Below, one piece after another: positions 53,928 to 63,210 of a DNA stretch of 64,000 nt. Origin of the DNA: Pseudomonas tohonis (GTDB lineage Bacteria; Pseudomonadota; Gammaproteobacteria; Pseudomonadales; Pseudomonadaceae); the NCBI RefSeq assembly GCF_012767755.2, contig NZ_AP023189.1:4652001-4716000 (forward strand), given 5' to 3'. Below the pieces are notes generated by a model. It made no database searches. It had not been told where the DNA came from and saw nothing but the letters and a program-made list of their open reading frames with translations. The position numbers and the translations under genes were made by a program. Numbering within the stretch: the stretch's first letter is position 1; the number at the start of each line of letters is the position of its first letter.

Positions 53928-54461
53928 TCAGGTCTCCGTTGGATTCACTGTAAGGGTGGCGGTGAGGCCCGTATCGGTGTGGGCGGTCACCACCGAGGAA
54001 GCGATGTGTTTCTGTTCCAGGGTCACGCGGTGGTCGTGGCCGAGGACGAGGTCGAGGCGCGCCTGTTCCCGGGCGACGCCCGCCTCGACGCTGGAAAGGT
54101 TTTCGATCGGCGCCAGGCGCAGCAGCGCGACACCGAGGCGCCGCAAGCGGTCCTGGGCGAGGCTCGACTGCAACACCGAGCGGGCGTCGTGGATCAGGTC
54201 GAGGGCGCCGGTACCGAAGCCGACGAGGCCGAAGGTGGTCTCGCAGCTGGTGATGACGGTTTCCCGTTCGTTGTTGCCGTTGAACTCGCGGCGGGACTTG
54301 CCCTGTTCCGCCGACTGCGTTTCACGCAGGCTGGCGTAGAGACCGGACGGCGGTGCAGCTGCCTGGTCCGCCGCGATCAGCGCGCCGACCGGCAGTTCGA
54401 GCAGGCCGCGCAAGGCCTCGCGCAGGGCGGCGACATCCAGCCGCGTGGCGGTGATGGTCAT
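53928..54461 (-). CDS. Neck/tail terminator protein (gp12-like)
   Basis: A 177-residue protein of the neck terminator type that caps the tail tube and sheath. It reads MTITATRLDVAALREALRGLLELP, then ETTFGLVGFGTGALDLIHDARSVLQSSLAQDRL. It is directly upstream of the sheath, as is usual for this family. In a tailocin it would close the end where a head would join. Strong AGGAGG ribosome site. Confidence 0.78.
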   Translation of the reverse strand: MTITATRLDVAALREALRGLLELPVGALIAADQAAAPPSGLYASLRETQSAEQGKSRREFNGNNERETVITSCETTFGLVGFGTGALDLIHDARSVLQSSLAQDRLRRLGVALLRLAPIENLSSVEAGVAREQARLDLVLGHDHRVTLEQKHIASSVVTAHTDTGLTATLTVNPTET

Positions 54462-54561
54462 TGAGTCCTCCTGGTGGATGGTCGCGACCCGGCGAGCGAC
54501 GCGCAGGTATGCGCGCCGCTGCCTCTCGGGTCGCGGTGGATAGGTTGGAAACTGAGGGCGA

Positions 54562-54837
54562 TCAGCCCAGGTGCATGATCCGCGCGAGATTGCCGCGGGC
54601 CCGGAGCACCAGAAACAGCAGGATCAGCAGGACGCCGAGCATCCAGGGCGAGAGGTGCTCGCCCTGGTAACGCCCAATGGCGATGGTCAGCGCCTGGCAG
54701 CCCGTGCAGAGCGCCAACAGGTAGGCGCAGAGTGAAACGCCGGGGCGGAAGCGTGAGCCACGCCGCCGGTAGGTCAGCAGTCGCAAGCAGATCGCCGCGC
54801 AGACCACGAGGGTGCCGGTGGCCAATGGATCATCCAT
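54562..54837 (-). CDS. Holin-like protein, three-helix type
   Basis: A 91-residue membrane protein with about three hydrophobic helices (4-20, 35-52, 65-82) and RRRG in the first loop (TYRRRGSRFRPGVSLCAYLLAL). This is the layout of the 3TM phage holin group. It overlaps the second holin-like gene by 8 bp. It should open the inner membrane for the endolysin, whose gene lies 16 kb away at the other end of the locus. Confidence 0.7.
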   Translation of the reverse strand: MDDPLATGTLVVCAAICLRLLTYRRRGSRFRPGVSLCAYLLALCTGCQALTIAIGRYQGEHLSPWMLGVLLILLFLVLRARGNLARIMHLG

Positions 54838-55204
54838 CCTTGCCTCCCGCTCCGCGCCGCAGGATCGTCCGCAACCAGGACGGCAGCTGACCGCCGCGCA
54901 TCCATTCCAGCAGGCCGACGCCCGCCGTCACGCAGAGCGTCGCGGCGACGAAGGCGACCGCCCCGCTGGTCTGCGAAATACCGCGACTGACCGCCTCGAC
55001 GGCGGTGTAGTAACCGCCGACCCAGGACACCAGCAGGTAGCCCACACGGGTAAGCGGTTGATAGTCACGGGCGAACACTACGAAGAAGATCGCGCCGCCG
55101 AAGCCGCCGATCAGTGCATTGCCATCGACACCGGGCACGATCATCGCGACACCGGCGCCAGCCACCCCGCCTGCCATGGCGACCGCAATACTTGGCTCGG
55201 TCAT
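54830..55204 (-). CDS. Holin-like protein, first gene of the tail operon
   Basis: A 124-residue membrane protein with three hydrophobic stretches (about 5-25, 30-47, 80-100), beginning MTEPSIAVAMAGGVAGAGVAMIVPG, with a basic C-terminus (RTILRRGAGGKDG). The features fit a holin or antiholin. It is the first gene after the leftward promoter and the leader hairpin. Whether it or its neighbour triggers lysis is open. Confidence 0.65.
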   Translation of the reverse strand: MTEPSIAVAMAGGVAGAGVAMIVPGVDGNALIGGFGGAIFFVVFARDYQPLTRVGYLLVSWVGGYYTAVEAVSRGISQTSGAVAFVAATLCVTAGVGLLEWMRGGQLPSWLRTILRRGAGGKDG

Positions 55205-55256
55205 GGAAGACTCCTTTCTTGAAGGCCGTGCGGTTTTCGCCAGGCCCAGAAACGCC

Positions 55257-55279
55257 GAAGCCCGCGATGTGCGGGCTTC
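55257..55279 (-). terminator. Hairpin in the leader of the tail operon
   Basis: Read leftward: GAAGCCCGC / GCGGGCTTC, a perfect 9-bp stem with loop ACATC, then GGCGTTTCTGG. The U tract is poor, so it is a weaker terminator or a regulatory hairpin. It lies about 20 bases after the expected transcription start and before the first gene. Confidence 0.55.
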
Positions 55280-55306
55280 AGTTGGTTTGATTTCGATCTT
55301 GGAGCT

Positions 55307-55341
55307 ATCTTACCTTTATCGTCCCATATCGTCAATATGGG
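55307..55341 (-). promoter_or_regulatory. Leftward late promoter of the tail operon with inverted repeat
   Basis: On the minus strand: -35 TTGACG at 55335-55330, a 17-bp spacer and -10 TAAGAT at 55312-55307. A perfect inverted repeat CCCATAT-TGACG-ATATGGG (55323-55341) is centred on the -35. A second -10-like hexamer (CAAGAT) follows at about +1. A protein bound at the repeat would touch polymerase at this promoter, the arrangement expected for a Q/AlpA-type antiterminator. Confidence 0.6.
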
Positions 55342-55373
55342 AAAAGCCATTTTTTAAAAGAAATTTTTCCTCA

Positions 55374-55904
55374 TCAATGTGCAACCACGATCCCCGCGCT
55401 GGACATGGGTGCTTCCAGGCGCGCAACGGCATCACGCAGCTTGCCGGCGACCTTGGTGCGCCAGTCCTGGTCCCAGCGATGCAGGGTGCTCTTGGACAGC
55501 CCGGTGAGCCGCTCGACCTCGCGAATGCTGTGCGGCGGGCGGCGGAACATACGCATCAACAGTGCGAGGGCAGCACGCTGTTCGGCCGAGTCGGCCTGCG
55601 GGCGAAGCCAGTCACGCAGGGCGGCGATCGCCACCACGAAATCACGGCCATGCGCGTACTCGGCCTGCACCACCGCCAGTTCCAGCGGGTGCTCGGCCAG
55701 CAGACGCTGGGCGAAGCGGATGGTCATCACCGACTGCGCCTGCCACTCGTGCGGGCTCAAGCCGCTGGGCAGCTTGCTGACGAAGCTGGTATCGAAACGT
55801 TCGCGCAGCACGTCGATGGCCATCGCCGTCGACGAACGCGGGCCGGCCTTGTGCTCAGCCATCCAGTAAGCAACCGCCAGCGCCTGTTCTGTAGTCTGGA
55901 ACAT
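55374..55904 (-). CDS. HTH DNA-binding protein, candidate activator/antiterminator (AlpA-like position)
   Basis: A 176-residue cytoplasmic protein. Its C-terminal third has a helix-turn-helix (SIREVERLTGLSKSTLHRWDQDW, about 130-152), while the N-terminal part is helical. It is the only gene leftward from the repressor promoter region and precedes the tail operon promoter. In P. aeruginosa the same mgtE-rsmA interval has alpR (S24 repressor) divergent from alpA, whose product is an antiterminator. The layout here is equivalent, but homology to AlpA was not tested. The AAGG ribosome site favours MFQTTEQ as start. Confidence 0.7.
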   Translation of the reverse strand: MFQTTEQALAVAYWMAEHKAGPRSSTAMAIDVLRERFDTSFVSKLPSGLSPHEWQAQSVMTIRFAQRLLAEHPLELAVVQAEYAHGRDFVVAIAALRDWLRPQADSAEQRAALALLMRMFRRPPHSIREVERLTGLSKSTLHRWDQDWRTKVAGKLRDAVARLEAPMSSAGIVVAH

Positions 55905-56031
55905 TGTATTTTCCCTTCCCATGGGCCGACCCCCTGGCCGGCTGAACGATGAAAGCCGCCCCGCTCCGCCGCTCGCCCGAGTCGCAATGGGACTCGATGC
56001 GGCGCTGCGGGACAGCCGAATTCTGGTGCCA

Positions 56032-56089
56032 ATTATATAGGAGTATCTATATTTATGCACTTGCATTGACATAGGTCCGCCCTTATTCT
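56032..56089. promoter_or_regulatory. Divergent promoters and operator of the tailocin switch
   Basis: Inverted repeat ATATAG-GAGTAT-CTATAT (56035-56052) overlaps a leftward -10 (TATAAT, read at 56037-56032) for the HTH gene. Rightward, TTGCAT at 56061-56066 and TATTCT at 56084-56089 with a 17-bp spacer would start transcription at about the repressor ATG itself. The inverted repeat is the natural binding site of the repressor. These assignments are from pattern only. Confidence 0.5.
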
Positions 56090-56095
56090 GCGCCC

Positions 56096-56806
56096 ATGGA
56101 ACTCAAAGACCGCATCAAGGCCGCCCGCAAGCACGCCAACCTGAGCCAGGTACAGCTCGCAAGCGCAGCCGGCATGACACAGACCTCTATATCCGACCTG
56201 GAACGCGGCAAATCGCGCGCGACCAGCTTCGCCACCCAGATCGCCACCATTTGCGGCGTCAGCCCACGCTGGCTCGCGGAAGGCCGTGGAGAGATGCTCG
56301 AAGGCCGGATGAATCGACAACCTGGCAATGCGGACTGGTTCGGCGGCGTGGAGTCCTGGGACGACGACACGCCACTGGATGCCGACGAGATCGAGCTGCC
56401 CTTCTACAAGGAGGTGGAGCTGTCCGGCGGCAAGGGCAGCACGGTCGTGCTGCAGACCACCGGCCGCAAGCTGCGCTTCGGCAAATACTCGCTGCGCAAG
56501 AAGAACATCGATGCCGCCAGCGCGGCTTGCGTGACGGTAAACGGCAACAGCATGGAGCCCGTCCTGCCCGACGGCAGCACCGTGGGCGTCGACACCAGCG
56601 CACGCACCATCAGGGATGGCGACATGTACGCCTTCGACCATGACGGCCAGCTGCGCGTGAAGCTGCTCTACCGCCTCCCCGGGGGCGGCCTGCGCGTGCG
56701 CAGCTTCAACAGCGACGAGCACCCCGACGAACGCTACGAGGCCAGCGAAGCCAACGAGCACATCAATATCATCGGCCGGGTGTTCTGGTACTCCGTGCTG
56801 CTCTGA
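56096..56806 (+). CDS. S24 family (LexA/PrtR-like) tailocin repressor
   Basis: A 236-residue repressor with an N-terminal Cro/CI helix-turn-helix (about 16-60, LSQVQLASAAGMTQTSISDLERGKS) and a C-terminal S24 autopeptidase domain with catalytic S152 (NGNSMEP) and K189 (LRVKLLYR). It should be cleaved when RecA is active, so the tailocin is SOS induced. The usual Ala-Gly or Cys-Gly cleavage site is not obvious; Ser-Gly-Gly at 110-112 is a candidate. No ribosome site precedes the ATG, which may be leaderless as in lambda cI from PRM. Confidence 0.87.
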   Translation: MELKDRIKAARKHANLSQVQLASAAGMTQTSISDLERGKSRATSFATQIATICGVSPRWLAEGRGEMLEGRMNRQPGNADWFGGVESWDDDTPLDADEIELPFYKEVELSGGKGSTVVLQTTGRKLRFGKYSLRKKNIDAASAACVTVNGNSMEPVLPDGSTVGVDTSARTIRDGDMYAFDHDGQLRVKLLYRLPGGGLRVRSFNSDEHPDERYEASEANEHINIIGRVFWYSVLL

Positions 56807-56830
56807 GCCCTCCTCCTCCCTCTTACGCAA

Positions 56831-56855
56831 AGCCCGGCGAATGCCGGGCTTTTTC
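56831..56855 (+). terminator. Intrinsic terminator of the repressor gene
   Basis: AGCCCGGC / GCCGGGCT arms, 4-base loop GAAT, then TTTTTCATT, 24 bp after the repressor stop. It marks the right end of the tailocin. Confidence 0.85.
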
Positions 56856-56923
56856 ATTACTGCCACCCATCACCCCACGCAGCAACGCGCCAAAGCGAGC
56901 CCTGGAGGCTGTGAGGAGGCAGC

Positions 56924-57035
56924 GCTTGTAGCTTTCGGCTTTCGGCTTTCGGCTTGCAGCTTGCAGCTTGCAGCTTGCAGCTTGCAGCTTGCAGCTTGCA
57001 GCTTGCAGCTTGCAGCTTGCAGCTTGCAGCTTGCA
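56924..57035. repeat. Heptamer tandem repeat (GCTTGCA)n
   Basis: Sixteen 7-bp units: one GCTTGTA, three GCTTTCG and twelve exact GCTTGCA copies. As 7 is not a multiple of 3, all frames read the same seven-residue peptide (LQLAACS type), which explains false open frames here. It lies between the tailocin and the tRNA cluster. It is likely hypervariable in copy number. Confidence 0.95.
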
Positions 57036-57130
57036 GCTGCCAGATCATCCGACCCGACCGCGGATCATTGCCAGCCTTTTTTCAGACACAAAGAAAAAGG
57101 GCCTGCATTGCTGCAGGCCCTTCTCTTGTA

Positions 57131-57207
57131 TGGCGCACTCAGGAGGATTCGAACCTCCGACCGCCCGGTTCGTAGCCGGGTACTCTATCCAGCTGAGCTA
57201 TGAGTGC
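57131..57207 (-). tRNA. tRNA-Arg (anticodon ACG), copy 1
   Basis: Cloverleaf of 77 bases with acceptor GCACTCA/TGAGTGC, anticodon stem CCCGG/CCGGG and loop CTACGAA, T loop TTCGAAT and encoded CCA. Confidence 0.95.
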
Positions 57208-57280
57208 GTTTCGGTGGTTTTAGACCAGGTCACCACTGGTTTACTGCCCGATGCGCCGACCTTGATCGTCGCATCCTGTA

Positions 57281-57357
57281 TGGCGCACTCAGGAGGATTC
57301 GAACCTCCGACCGCCCGGTTCGTAGCCGGGTACTCTATCCAGCTGAGCTATGAGTGC
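57281..57357 (-). tRNA. tRNA-Arg (anticodon ACG), copy 2
   Basis: Identical in sequence to the copy at 57131, offset by exactly 150 bp, with encoded CCA. The spacer between the copies is unique. Confidence 0.95.
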
Positions 57358-57464
57358 GTGTAGGGCGCGCATTATAGAGAATCTCAAACCTTCGTCAACT
57401 GCTTTTTCGATAATTTTCAACAACTTACCGAACTAACCGCTGTCATCTCTATAACGCTGAATAA

Positions 57465-57555
57465 TGGCGGAGAAGGGGGGATTCGAACCCCCGACACCCT
57501 TTTGAGGTGTACTCCCTTAGCAGGGGAGCGCCTTCGGCCACTCGGCCACCTCTCC
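57465..57555 (-). tRNA. tRNA-Ser (anticodon GCT)
   Basis: 91 bases with a long variable arm, acceptor GGAGAGG/CTTCTCC, anticodon stem with loop CTGCTAA, T loop TTCGAAT and encoded CCA. It reads AGC/AGT codons. Confidence 0.95.
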
Positions 57556-57616
57556 GCAACACGGGGCGCATGATATCCATGTTTTCCCCGTTTGCAAAGC
57601 AAAAAATGCAGAAAAA

Positions 57617-57802
57617 TTAGTGGCTTGGTTCCTGGTCTTTCTCTTTCTGTATGCGCTGGTAAATCTCTTCACGGTGCACGGCTACCTCCTTCGGGGCGTT
57701 GACGCCAATGCGCACCTGATTACCTTTCACGCCTAACACGGTGACAGTGACGTCGTCACCCACCATCAGGGTCTCTCCGACCCGGCGAGTCAGAATCAGC
57801 AT
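57617..57802 (-). CDS. rsmA: Carbon storage regulator CsrA/RsmA
   Basis: A 61-residue RNA-binding translational regulator starting [34 protein letters not shown], with the RNA-contacting N-terminal strand (L4, R6, R7) and the second face around [10 protein letters not shown]. It binds GGA motifs in mRNA leaders and is titrated by RsmY/Z RNAs. It lies between lysC and tRNA-Ser, the standard Pseudomonas order. Confidence 0.97.
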   Translation of the reverse strand: MLILTRRVGETLMVGDDVTVTVLGVKGNQVRIGVNAPKEVAVHREEIYQRIQKEKDQEPSH

Positions 57803-57952
57803 TCCTTTCTCCTCACGGATTTAATGTTCAGGGACAAAACAGTCTGCAAAAAAGAAATGGTATCGACCCCATGCGTTATCAAGGGGCCTCCACCCAAGTA
57901 TTGACCAGCACTGGCAAAAGGAAAGTTCCAACAGTGCTGACCAAAAACGACA

Positions 57953-57981
57953 AAAGGCGCGGGGTGAGCCGCGCCTTTCGT
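57953..57981 (-). terminator. Intrinsic terminator of lysC
   Basis: Read leftward: AAAGGCGCGG / CCGCGCCTTT, a perfect 10-bp stem with loop CTCACC, followed by TGTCG. It lies 12 bp after the lysC stop. Confidence 0.7.
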
Positions 57982-57989
57982 TATATGCC

Positions 57990-59225
57990 TCACTCGCCCT
58001 GTCGGGCGGGTGCGTCGAGCTCGAAGGCGGTGTGGAGGGCGCGAACGGCCAGTTCGAGGTACTTCTCCTCGATTACCACGGACACCTTGATCTCGGAGGT
58101 GGAGATCATCTGGATATTGATAGTTTCCTTGGCCAGGGCCTCGAACATGCGGCTGGCGACGCCCGCGTGGGAGCGCATGCCGACACCGACGATGGAGACC
58201 TTGGCGATCTTGGTATCGCCGCTGACTTCACGGGCGCCGATCTCGCGAGCGGTCTGCTCCAGCACCTGCAGCGCGTTCTGGTAGTCGTTGCGGTGCACGG
58301 TGAAGGTGAAATCGGTGGTGTTATCGTGCGCGACGTTCTGCACGATCATGTCCACTTCGATATTGGCGGCGCTGATCGGCCCGAGGATCTTGAAGGCAAC
58401 GCCGGGAGTATCCGGTACGCCACGGATGGTCAGCTTGGCTTCGTCGCGATTGAAGGCGATGCCGGAGATGATCGGCTGTTCCATGGATTCCTCTTCATCA
58501 AGGGTAATGAGGGTGCCCGGACCCTCCTGGAAGCTGTGCAGCACGCGCAGCGGGACGTTGTACTTGCCGGCGAACTCCACCGAGCGGATCTGCAGCACCT
58601 TGGAGCCGAGGCTGGCCATTTCCAGCATCTCCTCGAAGGTGATCTTGTCCAGGCGCTTGGCCTGGGGCACGACGCGCGGATCGGTGGTGTAGACGCCATC
58701 TACATCGGTATAGATCTGGCACTCATCGGCCTTCAGCGCCGCCGCCAGGGCCACGCCGGTGGTGTCGGAGCCGCCACGGCCGAGGGTGGTGATGTTGCCG
58801 TGCTCGTCCACGCCCTGGAAGCCGGCGACCACCACCACGCGACCCGCCTTGAGGTCGCTGCGGATCTTCTGGTCGTCGATCTGCAGGATGCGGGCCTTGT
58901 TGTGCGCGCTGTCGGTGAGGATGCGCACCTGGTTGCCGGTATAGGAAACCGCCGGCACGCCGCGCTTGATCAGCGCCATGGCCAGCAGGGCGATGGTCAC
59001 CTGCTCGCCGGTGGAAACCATCACGTCCAGTTCGCGCGGCACCGGCTTATCGCTGATCTGCTTGGCCAGGTCGATGAGACGGTTGGTCTCGCCGCTCATG
59101 GCGGAAACCACCACCACGATGTCGTCGCCGCCTTCGCGGAATTTCTTGACCTTCTCGGCCACCTGCTCGATGCGCTCGACGGTGCCGACCGAGGTCCCCC
59201 CAAACTTCTGTACGATCAAAGCCAT
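57990..59225 (-). CDS. lysC: Aspartate kinase
   Basis: A 411-residue aspartokinase, first step to lysine, threonine and methionine. It has an N-terminal kinase domain (VQKFGGTSVG at 4-13, GRGGSDTTGVALAAAL at about 167) and two C-terminal ACT domains (about 265-335 and 345-411) for feedback control. An internal start giving a regulatory beta subunit, as in some relatives, is possible near residue 245. The gene lies between rsmA and alaS. Confidence 0.96.
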   Translation of the reverse strand: MALIVQKFGGTSVGTVERIEQVAEKVKKFREGGDDIVVVVSAMSGETNRLIDLAKQISDKPVPRELDVMVSTGEQVTIALLAMALIKRGVPAVSYTGNQVRILTDSAHNKARILQIDDQKIRSDLKAGRVVVVAGFQGVDEHGNITTLGRGGSDTTGVALAAALKADECQIYTDVDGVYTTDPRVVPQAKRLDKITFEEMLEMASLGSKVLQIRSVEFAGKYNVPLRVLHSFQEGPGTLITLDEEESMEQPIISGIAFNRDEAKLTIRGVPDTPGVAFKILGPISAANIEVDMIVQNVAHDNTTDFTFTVHRNDYQNALQVLEQTAREIGAREVSGDTKIAKVSIVGVGMRSHAGVASRMFEALAKETINIQMISTSEIKVSVVIEEKYLELAVRALHTAFELDAPARQGE

Positions 59226-59326
59226 TTCAAAAGCCGCCTAATCCCGTGAAGGGCGCCCATTAAACAATCAACGCAGAACACTGCCAAGGCCCGCCGGGCG
59301 TGGGGCGGGCCGTTGGCGGCGGGGTC

Positions 59327-61948
<2,622 letters not shown>

Positions 61949-62069
61949 AGGTTCTTCCACGGAAACTGCGGCCACGAATCGCCGGCAAAGGGCCGCATTA
62001 TATAGGCCCTGTGCCGGCGGGATAGTGCCTTTATGCGATAGAAAGCGACTATCGAACGCTATCGAGTGA

Positions 62070-63074
62070 TCAGCTGCGACGAAACTCGGCGAACGCCTCG
62101 ATCACCCGCTCGATGCCGGCGGCGTCGACGTCCAGGTGGGTGACCATGCGCAGGCGCGGCGCCGCACTGAGGACGATGCCCCGCTGGGCCATGAACGCCT
62201 TGAGCGCCGGCGCCTGCGAGCCCAGATCAACATAGACCATGTTGCTCTGCACCGGCTCCACGCCGTAGCCCAGTTCGGCCAGCCCGGCGCCCAGGCGCGC
62301 GGCGTTGGCATGGTCGTCCGCCAGGCGCTGAACCTGGTGATCCAGGGCGTAGAGGCCGGCGGCGGCCAGCAACCCGGCCTGGCGCATGCCGCCGCCGACC
62401 ATCTTGCGCAGGCGCCGCGCCTTGGCGATCAGGACGGCGCTGCCACAGAGCACCGAGCCGATCGGGGCGCCCAGGCCCTTGGACAGGCACACAGAAACCG
62501 AATCGAAGTGACGGGTGATCTCGCGGGCATCCACGCCCTGCTTCACCGCCGCGTTGTACAGGCGGGCGCCGTCCAGGTGCAGCGCCAGGCCGCGACGGCG
62601 GGTCATCTCGCGCGCCGCCGCCAGGTATTCCAGGGGCAGGACCTTGCCCTGCATGGTGTTCTCCAGCGCCAGCAGGCGGGTGCGGGCGAAGTGGAAATCG
62701 TCCTGCTTGATCGCCGCCTCGACCTTCGCCAGGTCGAGGGAGCCATCCGCTTCGCCATCGATGGGCTGCGGCTGGATCGACCCGAGCACCGCCGCACCAC
62801 CGCCCTCGTACTTATAGGTGTGGGCCTGCTGGCCGACGATGTATTCGTCGCCGCGTTCGCAATGGGCCATCAGCCCCAGCAGGTTGCTCATCGTGCCGGT
62901 GGGTACGAACAGCGCGGCCTCGAAGCCCAGGCGCCCGGCGAGCGTGGTTTCCAGCAGGTTGACGGTCGGGTCTTCGCCATAGACGTCATCACCCAGCGGG
63001 GCCGCCTGCATGGCATCGCGCATACCGGGGGTGGGTTGGGTGACGGTATCGCTGCGCAGGTCTATGACGGCCAT
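62070..63074 (-). CDS. ltaE: Low-specificity L-threonine aldolase
   Basis: A 334-residue PLP enzyme of fold type I that cleaves L-threonine and L-allo-threonine to glycine and acetaldehyde. It starts [22 protein letters not shown]. The pyridoxal lysine is in [14 protein letters not shown] (about 200). Acetaldehyde is also the ethanol dehydrogenase product, but no functional link is implied. Standard position between alaS and astE. Confidence 0.93.
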   Translation of the reverse strand: MAVIDLRSDTVTQPTPGMRDAMQAAPLGDDVYGEDPTVNLLETTLAGRLGFEAALFVPTGTMSNLLGLMAHCERGDEYIVGQQAHTYKYEGGGAAVLGSIQPQPIDGEADGSLDLAKVEAAIKQDDFHFARTRLLALENTMQGKVLPLEYLAAAREMTRRRGLALHLDGARLYNAAVKQGVDAREITRHFDSVSVCLSKGLGAPIGSVLCGSAVLIAKARRLRKMVGGGMRQAGLLAAAGLYALDHQVQRLADDHANAARLGAGLAELGYGVEPVQSNMVYVDLGSQAPALKAFMAQRGIVLSAAPRLRMVTHLDVDAAGIERVIEAFAEFRRS

Positions 63075-63210
63075 CTCGGGCTCCTTGGCTGGGTAAGGGA
63101 ACGACCCTAAAGGAGCACGGCGAGGCGAGCAAGTAGGCAAATGTCGAAGCTCGGAAAGAGCCGGCGAAGCGGTAGCCCGGGCGTCAGCCCGGGAGGGAAG
63201 CAGGCGCCCG

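Larger units (their letters stand above)
37347..56853. mobile_element. Contractile phage-tail-like bacteriocin (R-type tailocin) locus
   Basis: About 19.5 kb runs from a LexA-like repressor to an Rz/Rz1 lysis cassette. It holds all parts for a contractile tail (neck terminator, sheath, tube, tape measure, baseplate, spike, three fibres) plus holins and endolysin. Terminase, portal, capsid, integrase and replication genes are absent throughout, so it cannot make a virion. It lies between the mgtE/DUF4124 genes and the tRNA-Arg/rsmA genes. The tail set (DUF3383 sheath, Gp138 spike, Pam3-type plug) differs from the P2-like R-pyocins of P. aeruginosa. Confidence 0.9.

Noticed and set aside
37347..56853. 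Complete prophage
   Set aside because: No integrase, terminase, portal, capsid or replication genes exist between the chromosomal flanks.
56841..57363. Reading frames with repeated LQLAACS peptide
   Set aside because: Produced by the 7-bp tandem repeat and two tRNA genes read as protein; no ribosome site and no family.
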